Source: SVMC01 sp045601345
Lineage (GTDB): Bacteria; Bacillota; Clostridia; Oscillospirales; Oscillospiraceae
Assembly: GCA_045601345.1 (NCBI GenBank)
Contig: JAZRZL010000069.1
Span: 1-12,633 of the forward strand
Length of the DNA stretch: 12,633 nucleotides
Direction: 5' to 3'
Positions within the stretch are counted from its first letter, which is position 1. Each line of letters begins with the position of its first letter. This document shows positions 5,701 through 12,544 of the stretch, piece by piece. The notes beneath the pieces are model-generated. The model was not told where the DNA came from and made no database searches. It was given only the letters and a program-made list of their open reading frames with translations. Position numbers and translations under genes: made by a program.

Positions 5701-5817
5701 AATCAGCCCGCTCATGCCGCACAGAGCGCTCAGAACCACCTTCCCCACCGGCTTTAAAGGGATCGTCCCCAGCCACATCACACCAATCAACAATAACCCA
5801 ATCAAAATGTAACCCAT
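5569..5817 (-). CDS. bofA: BofA-family pro-sigma-K processing inhibitor
   Basis: BofA is a small membrane protein that, in Bacillus, sits in the outer forespore membrane and holds back the intramembrane protease SpoIVFB until engulfment checks are met. The 82 residues have hydrophobic segments at about 2-18, 30-45 and 55-80, and the conserved C-terminal block LNILTALISSLLGLPGLGAL with its N-x-x-T and LGLPG signature. The GGAGG ribosome binding site lies five bases before the ATG at 5817. Its last 132 bases are also the antisense of the ttcA-like gene, so convergent transcription could produce overlapping RNAs. A candidate sigma-E promoter is present upstream. The gene marks the organism as a spore former, or a descendant of one. 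Confidence 0.9.
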   Translation of the reverse strand: MGYILIGLLLIGVMWLGTIPLKPVGKVVLSALCGMSGLILLNLLRDFTGMVFELNILTALISSLLGLPGLGALVIVHYVLGC

Positions 5818-5856
5818 ATTCCCCTCCGCTGCTGTTCAAACAAAAGTCTCTTTTCT

Positions 5857-5885
5857 TTTGTATGCACAAGGGACGTTCCATATGG
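5857..5885 (-). promoter_or_regulatory. Candidate sigma-E (mother-cell) promoter of bofA
   Basis: On the minus strand CCATATG (5885-5879) is followed after 14 bases by CATACAAA (5864-5857). The Bacillus sigma-E consensus is about KMATATT, 14-15 bases, CATACAHT. The -10 matches at 7 of 8 positions and the -35 at 5 of 7. The predicted start is about 33 bases before the bofA start codon. No SigA-type pair was seen here. Known sigma-E control of bofA in Bacillus makes this plausible. Confidence 0.6.
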
Positions 5886-5960
5886 CTGAAAAAACGAAAT
5901 GGAAGACAAGGGGTTTTTAGCAGCTTCGAGCTATCCCCATATTTATTTAAAGGTAATAAG

Positions 5961-6004
5961 AGATGGTTCTACGTTATTGATTCGGAAGGAACGTAGAACC
6001 ATCT
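5961..6004. terminator. Stem-loop just past the HEPN-like gene
   Basis: AGATGGTTCTACGTT (5961-5975) is perfectly repeated in inverse at 5990-6004, giving a 15-bp stem with a 14-base loop. It lies 8 bases after the stop codon of the HEPN-like gene. Neither side has a real T-run, so its efficiency as a terminator is uncertain; it may stabilise the 3' end. It also marks the boundary between the AT-rich insert and the bofA side. The remaining bases 5886-5960 show nothing recognisable. Confidence 0.6.
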
Positions 6005-6011
6005 AATATTA

Positions 6012-6764
6012 TTATGAAGCGTCCACATATTTTTTAATAAATGTAATACATGCCCGAATAAAAATGGTTTCAAAATCGTTATAGCTGAGTTGTGTATGAA
6101 AGCAGTGTTCTTTCTTATTGTTCGGAGAAAAATTCGTAAGGTCAATCTTTAATATGAATTGTATTGGCCATGTATCCCGATCTGCATTATTATTAAAACA
6201 GTAATTCCAGTAATCTCCTTCATGTGCGGCACAATTACGATATTCATTGATTACTCCAACGAATTGCTTAAATGAGTCATTTTTGATTGTTTGACTATCT
6301 TCATCATCATGCTTAAATCGTTTTGAAATAAAAGATTTATCCTCGTCCGAAACATAGTCTTCAAAGAAAGAAAAGAGTAAATCCTTTTTCGATTTGTCCT
6401 TTCCACTCAACTTCTGCAACGTCTCAATACAAGTGACCAAATATACAATCTTAAAAATATCTTTTCCGCGGCGTATTTGTTCCATATCTCTTGCGGCCAT
6501 TACTAATCGCTCAACTGAATTCAGCATTCTACGTGGAATAAAAACATCATCACTAAATGTTATCCCGTCTTCCGTAGAAAAAACTCCCGGCTGCCCTGTT
6601 TCTTTAGCAAATTTGCCTTGGAGAATTGGTTCGTTTTTTAAGCAGTGATAGATAAATGCAAGGCAAGAATCATCATCTGGGAAATAATCTCGATAAAAAC
6701 TCCATAGTTTTGATAAATGTCTACTACCAGTTCGTTTCAAAATTTCATTTAATTCAGCACTCAT
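6012..6764 (-). CDS. Hypothetical protein with HEPN-like RNxxxH motif
   Basis: I do not recognise this 250-residue family as a whole. The striking feature is NEYRNCAAHEGD, with R176-N177-x3-H181. This fits the R-x4-6-H active-site motif of HEPN domains, many of which are RNases in toxin-antitoxin, abortive-infection and CRISPR-associated proteins. It sits, as expected for HEPN, in the second of two helical stretches (about 100-135 and 160-185) separated by a charged loop. No membrane segment or second catalytic domain is seen. AAGGAG lies six bases before the ATG at 6764, and a TATAAT box is present on the minus strand at 6799-6794 without a clear -35. The gene is strongly AT-rich beside GC-rich neighbours, which suggests transfer. 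A structural or abortive-infection role are both possible; the RNase activity is inference from the motif only. Confidence 0.7.
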   Translation of the reverse strand: MSAELNEILKRTGSRHLSKLWSFYRDYFPDDDSCLAFIYHCLKNEPILQGKFAKETGQPGVFSTEDGITFSDDVFIPRRMLNSVERLVMAARDMEQIRRGKDIFKIVYLVTCIETLQKLSGKDKSKKDLLFSFFEDYVSDEDKSFISKRFKHDDEDSQTIKNDSFKQFVGVINEYRNCAAHEGDYWNYCFNNNADRDTWPIQFILKIDLTNFSPNNKKEHCFHTQLSYNDFETIFIRACITFIKKYVDAS

Positions 6765-6856
6765 TTTCTTCTCCTTGTTTTATTGATTGAATCATTATAA
6801 AAGAATAAAATTTTTATTACTGGAACAGAGAATTACTTCAGTCCAGAGAGTTTCCC

Positions 6857-7548
6857 CTAAGAGTAATACTTAACAAATCGCAATGGAACAGTATTATTAT
6901 TTGAATCAAACAGCTTTATTGATGCCCATCTAGGATCATTTTGGTATGCTTCAACCAGTTCTGGTGGAACTCCGATTTGAAATTTTGATGGAACAATTAT
7001 CTTGAATTCTGTGTTACCAAAATCATTTGGGTAACATGGAATTACAGTTTTATGGGGAATATACAGTGCTTCTAAATCACTGCAATCAGTTGGGAAGCGG
7101 ATTTGAGAGATTATCAATGGCAATACAACAATCTCGGCAGGAATCTTCAATTGCTCAGCATTATATTCAAAACCATTTCCAGAATTTTCAACAGAAAGAT
7201 CTTTTAAATCTAGACATTTAAAGAAGAATGGAGAAACTGTTCCAACTATTTCACCGGAGTATTCATAAAGGTTTCCTTCTAACACTACGGGTTCAACATC
7301 TGGATATAAATATTTTGTTTCAAAAATTGCATCTCGAAACGAATTTTTATTTTGAAATTTGCGCTTATTAAATCTTATCTCAACATAATTATTTGAAAAA
7401 GATGGCCTATGTAAAAGTGAAGAGTACGTATGTTGTATAGAATAGCCTTTAAATAGATTTTTTCAAAAGGATTATTTCTTTTCAAAATGTTTATTAGATA
7501 AATAACAACTAGAATAAGAGCAACCAGTGAAAAAAAGAAATACTTCAT
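6857..7548 (-). pseudogene. Membrane-anchored hypothetical protein with a frameshift
   Basis: Two minus-strand frames together make one plausible 230-residue protein. The N-terminal part starts with MKYFFFSLVALILVVIYLIN at 7548, with AGGAG eight bases upstream. It is a single membrane anchor followed by ILKRNNPFEK. At a six-base homopolymer (T6 on plus, 7458-7463) the reading must move back one base. It then continues NLFKGYSIQH without interruption to the stop at 6857, through VEPVVLEGNLYEYSGEIVG and the end LRFVKYYS. Without the shift the first frame ends at 7375, after about 58 codons. One extra A, a sequencing error, or slippage on the A-run during transcription or translation would restore the protein. 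The domain behind the anchor is not recognised and, by the positive-inside rule, could face outward or into the cell. It lies 92 bases upstream of the HEPN-like gene in the same AT-rich insert. Confidence 0.6.
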
Positions 7549-7658
7549 AATCATTTCTCCTATCAGAGAGATTGGCTTATTAAAGTCGAGTCCTAAATTA
7601 TTGAGCAAAGGATGGTCACATTTTCAAATATAACTTATTTCCAAATTGATTAAGGAAC

Positions 7659-7682
7659 AAGAGGGACAGTTCTGCCCCTCTT
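7659..7682 (-). terminator. Weak terminator hairpin after the aminopeptidase gene
   Basis: AAGAGGG (7659-7665) pairs with CCCTCTT (7676-7682), and the inner CAG/CTG can extend the stem past one mismatch. It begins 8 bases after the aminopeptidase stop codon. The T content that follows on the minus strand is modest. The stretch between here and 7548 is AT-rich and shows no convincing promoter for the membrane-protein gene. Confidence 0.55.
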
Positions 7683-7689
7683 TGCAAGC

Positions 7690-8916
7690 TCAGAATGCCC
7701 AAAGCCCATTGCGGAAAATGGGGATGGTCTGTCCATCGGCGCATTCTGCGTCGATATGGAGGCCGTTATAGCCGATCATGAAATCCTCGTGCACCATGGA
7801 ATCGTTTACGCCCAGCTCGCGGCACTGCTCCAATGTGAGGGAGGCAAAATCGCGGATGGTGTCTGCAAAGCCCATGCCCAGTGCCAGATGGCAGGCGGCG
7901 TTTTCGTCGAAGAGGGTATTGAGGAACAGAAGACCCGACTGGCTGATGGGGCTGTCATCGGGAACTAAGGCACATTCGCCTAAATAGGCCCTGCCCTCGT
8001 CCATGCCGATGAGCTGACCAAGAAGGGCTTCATTTTTCTCTGCGCCCCACTCTGCGGCTTTTCCTTCCCGGAAGCGAATCCAGAAGTTTTCAATCAGCTC
8101 GCCCTGATAGGACAGCGGCTTTGTGGCATAGACAATGCCCTCCGCTTCGCCCCGCTTGGGGGAGATGAAGCATTCCTCAGAGGGGATGTTGGGGTTAAAT
8201 ACAATATTCTGCAAGCTGGTTTCGCTGCCGCCGCAGAACTGTGCCTCCGGGATCATGCCCACCCAGAGGTCGGTACCATTGTCGCCAAAATAGTGCAGGC
8301 GGCGAATGCCCAGAGAATTCAGGTGCGCACAGCGGTCGTGCAGCTCACGGTTGTGCTCTGCCCAGGCATCCCCGGGGCTGACACCATCGGCGCGGGAGGT
8401 GTAGAGGATGGCCTCCCAGAGCTTTTCAACAGCGCGTCCCACACGAAGCTCGGGGAAGAGCTTTTTTGCCCAGGCTTTTCCCGGCACGGCGACAATGCAC
8501 CACTGGTAGCGATTCTCAATTTTATCCCGATAGGGCTTGATGACCTTGAGGCGCTGTGCCTGTGCGGCAGAGTATTTCTCCTGATCCACGCCCCGCAGAC
8601 CGTCCGGATCCTCGGAAAGAAGGTAAATGCGGCAGGGCAGCACCTCGGTATAGCGCTGCCAGCGGGCAATCTGATCCTCGGGGAGTTCGCCCAGCGTCTC
8701 CGGGCTTTGGTAGCGCACATGGTATTTGGTCAGGCGCTCATCGGCAAAGTCCACCGTGACCCGCTTCGCGCCTGCCTGATAAGCAGCCTCCACCACCATG
8801 GCGGTGAAATCGGTCTGCTCGGTGGACGCGGAAATATAGACCTCTTGCCCCGGCTGTACGTTGATCCCTGTGGTCACGAGCAGTTGGGCATAGTTTTTTA
8901 ATATGGTTTTCTTCAT
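7690..8916 (-). CDS. M29-family metallo-aminopeptidase
   Basis: This is a cytoplasmic two-metal aminopeptidase (AmpS/PepS/aminopeptidase T group) that removes N-terminal residues from peptides. Its 408 residues are the usual length. The M29 metal ligands are recognisable in order: E248 in NIPSEE, E314 in YLGE, H343 in CHLALG, and H376 and D378 in MVHEDFMIG. The N-terminal domain begins typically (NYAQLLVTTGINVQPGQEV) and GDNGTDLWVG (211-220) is also conserved. The ATG at 8916 has AAGGAG upstream and a promoter at 8951-8979. It is transcribed away from the parB-family gene and appears to be a single-gene unit. Family secure; substrate preference cannot be read from the sequence. Confidence 0.93.
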   Translation of the reverse strand: MKKTILKNYAQLLVTTGINVQPGQEVYISASTEQTDFTAMVVEAAYQAGAKRVTVDFADERLTKYHVRYQSPETLGELPEDQIARWQRYTEVLPCRIYLLSEDPDGLRGVDQEKYSAAQAQRLKVIKPYRDKIENRYQWCIVAVPGKAWAKKLFPELRVGRAVEKLWEAILYTSRADGVSPGDAWAEHNRELHDRCAHLNSLGIRRLHYFGDNGTDLWVGMIPEAQFCGGSETSLQNIVFNPNIPSEECFISPKRGEAEGIVYATKPLSYQGELIENFWIRFREGKAAEWGAEKNEALLGQLIGMDEGRAYLGECALVPDDSPISQSGLLFLNTLFDENAACHLALGMGFADTIRDFASLTLEQCRELGVNDSMVHEDFMIGYNGLHIDAECADGQTIPIFRNGLWAF

Positions 8917-8950
8917 GGCAATTCTCCTTTAGCACATGGATACGGTATTT

Positions 8951-8979
8951 ATTTTACCAAATGCGGCGTTTTGATGCAA
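8951..8979 (-). promoter_or_regulatory. SigA-type promoter of the aminopeptidase gene
   Basis: On the minus strand TTGCAT (8979-8974) is followed after 17 bases by TAAAAT (8956-8951). Transcription should start near 8944, some 28 bases before the start codon. No equally good pair was found for the divergent parB-family gene. Confidence 0.65.
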
Positions 8980-9048
8980 GCAATCGTGGGATTTTTTATC
9001 CCGGCTGTGCCATACTTGCAGGGCGAAATCCAGGAAGGAGGAAAAACA

Positions 9049-9861
9049 ATGGTGAAAACGGGAAGCGTGAATTTTATGGTAAGCAATCGGGTGATGCAGC
9101 TGCCGGTGGGAGAGATTGCCGCCAATCCTGCCCAGCCGCGACAGATTTTTGATGCAGAGGGCTTGGAGGAGCTGGCAAAAAGCGTGGAGCATTACGGCAT
9201 ACTCCAGCCCCTGACGGTGCGGCGAACCGGGACAGGCTATGAGCTGGTGGCAGGGGAGCGCCGTTTGCGGGCGGCAAAGCTGGCGGGACTAAAGGAGGTG
9301 CCCTGCATTCTTCTCCAGCTCGACAGCGCTGAATCGGCGATGATTGCGCTGGTAGAAAATCTCCAGCGGCGCGATTTGGACTATATGGAGCAGGCAGAGG
9401 GCATTGCGAGGCTCATGCGGCTCTACGGGCTGTCACAGGAGCAGACCGCCATGCGTTTGGGAAAAAGCCAGAGCGCCATTGCCAACAAGCTGCGTCTGCT
9501 TCGTCACACACAAGCGGTACGCGATGCCTTGCGCGAATCAAGTCTGACCGAGCGACACGCAAGAGCACTTTTGCGCCTTCCCAGCGAGTACGCAAGGCTG
9601 GATGCTATCTCCATCATTACCAGAAGGAATATGACCGTGGCAGAGACGGAGGAATATATAGATGTCATTCTGAAAAAACGCCCGGCCAACCCCATGCCGG
9701 GTGGCAAAAGGGATGTCCGGGTGTTCTTACATTCGATAGATCACAGCCTTCGCCAGATGCAGGCTGCGGGCATTGGCGCGGATTTCGGTAGGCAGGAGGA
9801 CGCAAAGGAGATCGTGCTGACCATCCGCATTCCCAAAGATCAGCCGGAGAATGCAGGATAG
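9049..9861 (+). CDS. parB: ParB/Noc-family DNA-binding CTPase
   Basis: This family binds a short palindromic site, uses CTP to clamp and slide on DNA, and acts in chromosome partition (ParB/Spo0J) or nucleoid occlusion (Noc). Of the 270 residues, NPAQPRQIF and ILQPLTVRR (51-59) form the start of the N-terminal domain. GERRLRAAKLAG (69-80) is the CTP-binding box and ENLQRRDLDYMEQAEG (103-118) follows. A helix-turn-helix spans about 127-151 (LSQEQTAMRLGKSQSAIANK). The ATG at 9049 is chosen over an in-frame start at 8971 because AAGGAGG lies seven bases before it. No parA lies beside it, which fits Noc or an orphan ParB better than a plasmid partition pair. No perfect parS or Noc-binding palindrome was seen in the window. 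Family secure, subfamily open. Confidence 0.9.
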   Translation: MVKTGSVNFMVSNRVMQLPVGEIAANPAQPRQIFDAEGLEELAKSVEHYGILQPLTVRRTGTGYELVAGERRLRAAKLAGLKEVPCILLQLDSAESAMIALVENLQRRDLDYMEQAEGIARLMRLYGLSQEQTAMRLGKSQSAIANKLRLLRHTQAVRDALRESSLTERHARALLRLPSEYARLDAISIITRRNMTVAETEEYIDVILKKRPANPMPGGKRDVRVFLHSIDHSLRQMQAAGIGADFGRQEDAKEIVLTIRIPKDQPENAG

Positions 9862-10970
9862 GCCTTGTTCAAAAGCTCTATGAGCCGGTCAAGCTCGCGG
9901 CTGAGCATAAGACGGACGCTGTTTTTGCCCATATTCTCATAGGTCGCACAGCTCACCGTGGCAAGCCCCGCCTTGGCCAGTGTGCGGCAGAGGTCAATCT
10001 CCGGATTTTCGACAGACAGAACGCACAAAGGCGTAGACAGGGTGGTGTCCGCCAGAAGGTATTTGTCAGCAATGGCTGCATAGAGCTTCTGATTTGCCGC
10101 CTGCGTCCGGGCAATCAGATGTTCGGGATAATCCGGGCAGCGGGTAAATAGCTCTTTGACTACATACCGTGCCACCGCATTGCAGTTAAATGGGGTCACG
10201 AGCTTTCCTAACTGCGAAAGGCCGTAAGCTGACCCAATGACATAGCCCATCCGTATCCCCGCAAGCCCAAAGCCCTTGGAAAACGAGCGGGTGACGTACA
10301 GCTCTGCCCCGATTTTCTCTGCCTCCGGGAGAAGACCCGCTGCCGAAGCGTCCATGGGAAGGTAGTCGCCATAGGCTTCATCAATAACCAGCGCTGCACC
10401 CTCCCGCTTTGCCGCATGGAGAAGCTCTCTCAGCTCGGCAAGCGGGATCGCTTTTCCGGTGGGGTTGATGGGATTTTCACAGCAAATTAGATGGGGATGC
10501 ACCTGAGAGACCATGCGGATAAAATCCTCCATGCGGAACGTATAGGTAAGGCGCTCCCCCGCCTCCAGTTGATAGCTGTATACCTCCGCACCGATACAGT
10601 GGCAATGGTCGATATAGGCGGTAAACTGGGGCGCATGGCAGAGAATTCTTCTGCCCCGACCGGCATAGAGAAGATTCAGATTGCTCAGAAGATCAAACGA
10701 GCCGTCACCGAAAAGGAAATTCTCCGATTTCAGGCTGACTGCCGGTGCAAAGCGGGCGCAAAGTCCCTCATAAATTACCTGATCGGTTTGCGCATTATGG
10801 GGATACTGCTTCAAAATTTCAGGAGGGAGCTTTCCAAGTGCATCGGAAAGCTCCTTCGGAAGCGGGAGATCACTAACGCCGAGGCTGCAATTGAGCGCAT
10901 CGGGGGCAATCTCTACACCGCCGTAATCCTTGGAAACATAGTCTGTAATATAGGGATGAATGCCTGACAT
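9840..10970 (-). CDS. HisC/CobD-like PLP-dependent aminotransferase
   Basis: This is a fold-type I, class I/II PLP enzyme of 376 residues, resembling histidinol-phosphate aminotransferase and threonine-phosphate decarboxylase. Recognisable elements are FGDGSFDLL (87-95, phosphate-binding turn, usually G-N-G-S), NPINPTGK (166-173), VIDEAYGDY (195-203) and the PLP-lysine block RSFSKGFGLAGIRMGY, with K232 as the Schiff-base lysine and R240 for the substrate phosphate or carboxylate. GGAGG lies six bases before the ATG at 10970. There are no his or cob genes nearby, so the substrate is unclear. Its last 22 bases overlap the end of the convergent parB-family gene, leaving no room for a terminator between them. 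A weak promoter-like pair (TTGATA, 18 bases, TACAAC) lies at 11092-11063. Confidence 0.88.
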   Translation of the reverse strand: MSGIHPYITDYVSKDYGGVEIAPDALNCSLGVSDLPLPKELSDALGKLPPEILKQYPHNAQTDQVIYEGLCARFAPAVSLKSENFLFGDGSFDLLSNLNLLYAGRGRRILCHAPQFTAYIDHCHCIGAEVYSYQLEAGERLTYTFRMEDFIRMVSQVHPHLICCENPINPTGKAIPLAELRELLHAAKREGAALVIDEAYGDYLPMDASAAGLLPEAEKIGAELYVTRSFSKGFGLAGIRMGYVIGSAYGLSQLGKLVTPFNCNAVARYVVKELFTRCPDYPEHLIARTQAANQKLYAAIADKYLLADTTLSTPLCVLSVENPEIDLCRTLAKAGLATVSCATYENMGKNSVRLMLSRELDRLIELLNKAYPAFSG

Positions 10971-11100
10971 AATTTACCTCCAAAAAAGGGAGCCATCAAA
11001 AGGAAGAGCTTTCCATAATTATCTATTCCGGGAAAAATGTTGACAGCACACTTGTATTTGGTGTTGTACGATCCATAGCATTCCCTTATCAAATAAATAT

Positions 11101-12294
11101 TTATTCTTTCAGCAGCCAATTTGCAATATCAACGATCTGAATTCCTTCATATTGATATATCTCATGTCTTGTTCTGGCAATCAGCATTTTCGGGTATGCA
11201 TCCTTTATTTTCAGCAGGGGATCTACTTCTCTCAAAAATGTCTCTGTGCCGGAAATATCGTCAGATACCTGAATATAAATTTTCTCATCTCTTTTTATTG
11301 CAACAAAATCAATTTCTTTTTTGTAGAGTAAACCAACATAGACTTCATATCCCCTGCGCATCAGTTCGATTGCAATGATATTTTCCATCACCCGTCCATA
11401 ATCATAATTTTTTGTACCAAGCTTAGCATAACGGAAGGAATGGTCACTCAAATAATATTTCTCAGATGATGCTAAATATTTTTTTTCACGTATGTCGTAT
11501 CGTCTTACTTTATAAAATGCATAAGCATTGCAAAGATATTCCTGATAAGCGCCGACCGTCTTGTGGTTGATCTTATCTAAATTACGGGTTAAAGTTTCCG
11601 CTATTTTTCTGGAGGAAGTTATGTTGGCGATGTTGTCCATCATGAATTCCGAAATCTTATCCATCAGAACTGTATTTCGTATTTTATATTTCTGTCGAAT
11701 ATCCCTTAGAATCAAAGTGTCGTAAACATCGGCTATATAATTCAGCTTTTCTTCTCTGCTCTTATAAGGATACGAGCCAGACATTCCCCCTTCAAGCAGA
11801 TATGCGTCAAAAGCCTCCTGAATATTTGCATTTTCAAAATACTTTACATATTCAGCAAAGGAAAACGGATATACCTCTATTTCATACGTTCTTCCGGTAA
11901 ACAGCGTGGCTAAATCGCTTGAAAGTAAAAATGCATTTGAACCGGTAACATAAATATCATAATCTCCCGATGAATGAAGGCTATTGATTGCCAGCTCAAA
12001 TCCTGTACACAGTTGGACTTCATCTACAAATAAATAATTGTTCTTTCTTTTCTCAAAACGGTTTTCTACATATTCGTTCAGCTTATGATACTCCTTCAGC
12101 TCCTCATATTTCAGCTTTGTTAAATCTATAGAGATAATATTAGCATCCGTATCATTCTCGCTGACCCATTCCATATATTCTTCCAGCAGCTTTGATTTTC
12201 CGGATCTTCTAACACCTGTAATTACCTTAATGTCCGGTATCCCTCTTAAGTCTATTAGCTTTTTTAAATAATACTCCCTGTTTATCAGCTTCAT
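11101..12294 (-). CDS. AAA-family ATPase with DUF4143 domain
   Basis: This is a 397-residue member of the widespread AAA_14/DUF4143 group, whose cellular role is not established. Walker A is GVRRSGKS (27-34), Walker B YLFVDEV (87-93), sensor-1 TGSN (117-120), and GR at 134-135 is the expected arginine site. The C-terminal half carries a winged-helix-like stretch (about 222-262). A nuclease-fold-like segment follows, with E327-IDFVAIK and IYIQV (339-343), which resembles a PD-(D/E)xK core. The ATG at 12294 is preceded by AGAGGTGA at six bases. It stands alone, is AT-rich compared with the upstream genes, and has a promoter overlapped by an inverted repeat. Such genes are often horizontally acquired and present in many copies in gut Clostridia and Bacteroidetes. 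Family secure; function unknown. Confidence 0.92.
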   Translation of the reverse strand: MKLINREYYLKKLIDLRGIPDIKVITGVRRSGKSKLLEEYMEWVSENDTDANIISIDLTKLKYEELKEYHKLNEYVENRFEKRKNNYLFVDEVQLCTGFELAINSLHSSGDYDIYVTGSNAFLLSSDLATLFTGRTYEIEVYPFSFAEYVKYFENANIQEAFDAYLLEGGMSGSYPYKSREEKLNYIADVYDTLILRDIRQKYKIRNTVLMDKISEFMMDNIANITSSRKIAETLTRNLDKINHKTVGAYQEYLCNAYAFYKVRRYDIREKKYLASSEKYYLSDHSFRYAKLGTKNYDYGRVMENIIAIELMRRGYEVYVGLLYKKEIDFVAIKRDEKIYIQVSDDISGTETFLREVDPLLKIKDAYPKMLIARTRHEIYQYEGIQIVDIANWLLKE

Positions 12295-12317
12295 GACAGT
12301 TCACCTCTTTCAAAGGT

Positions 12318-12346
12318 ATTATACACTTCTATTTCCCATTTTTAAA
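12318..12346 (-). promoter_or_regulatory. Promoter of the DUF4143 ATPase gene
   Basis: On the minus strand a perfect TATAAT (12323-12318) lies 17 bases after TTTAAA (12346-12341), a weak -35. Transcription should start about 17 bases before the start codon. Confidence 0.55.
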
Positions 12347-12371
12347 TTAATTTTTATTTTGGGAAATAGAA
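12327..12371. promoter_or_regulatory. Inverted repeat overlapping the ATPase promoter (candidate operator)
   Basis: TTCTATTTCCCA (12327-12338) and TGGGAAATAGAA (12360-12371) are perfect 12-base inverse copies separated by 21 AT-rich bases. One arm lies in the -10/-35 spacer and the other just upstream of the -35. Binding of a dimer, or cruciform formation, could control the gene. Function is inferred from position. Confidence 0.55.
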
Positions 12372-12394
12372 TTTTTATAAAAAATCATGAGCGG

Positions 12395-12441
12395 TATCGC
12401 AACATCGCTTTTCGGAACACCGTTTGTATCGCAAGCATCGC
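12395..12441. repeat. Short direct repeat TATCGCAA(G)CATCGC
   Basis: TATCGCAACATCGC (12395-12408) recurs as TATCGCAAGCATCGC (12427-12441), 32 bp on, with one inserted G. It lies in a gene-free stretch upstream of the ATPase. Its role is unknown. Confidence 0.5.
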
Positions 12442-12495
12442 GAAATAGTTCCAATTTCACAGCTTATTTGGGCAGCTACAACCCTTATTTGCAAA

Positions 12496-12544
12496 AATGG
12501 GGCTGTCTCAAAATGCGAAAACGGCATTTTGAGGCAGCCCCATT
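12496..12544. terminator. Strong bidirectional terminator-like hairpin
   Basis: A 21-bp stem (12496-12516 with 12524-12544) encloses a 7-base loop. The only non-Watson-Crick pair (T12506/G12534) would be U-G in a plus-strand RNA. The stem is GC-rich at its base (GGGGCTG), with A-rich sequence on the left and T-rich on the right. On the minus strand it ends in a T-run. It probably terminates a gene beyond the right edge, or is a dispersed repeat. The rest of 12372-12633 holds no supported gene; a small GGAGG/CCTCC inverted repeat lies near 12599-12617. Confidence 0.75.

Noticed and set aside
6857..7285. Stand-alone 142-residue gene starting at GTG 7285
   Set aside because: The same frame is open for about 58 more codons upstream and joins a well-formed membrane anchor after a one-base slip, so the GTG start is less likely.
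8293..8901. Plus-strand 202-codon frame opposite the aminopeptidase gene
   Set aside because: It is an antisense shadow in GC-rich coding DNA; the M29 metal ligands are on the other strand.
8971..9048. Earlier start for the parB-family gene
   Set aside because: There is no ribosome binding site at 8971, the segment overlaps the divergent aminopeptidase promoter, and a perfect AAGGAGG precedes 9049.
11025..12371. Noc-binding-like sequences (ATTCCGGGAAAAAT at 11025; TATTTCCC and GGGAAATA half-sites at 12330-12368)
   Set aside because: The Bacillus Noc site, as I recall it, is a contiguous TATTTCCCGGGAAATA. Here one copy lacks a base and the other half-sites are 23 bp apart, so neither is a convincing site.
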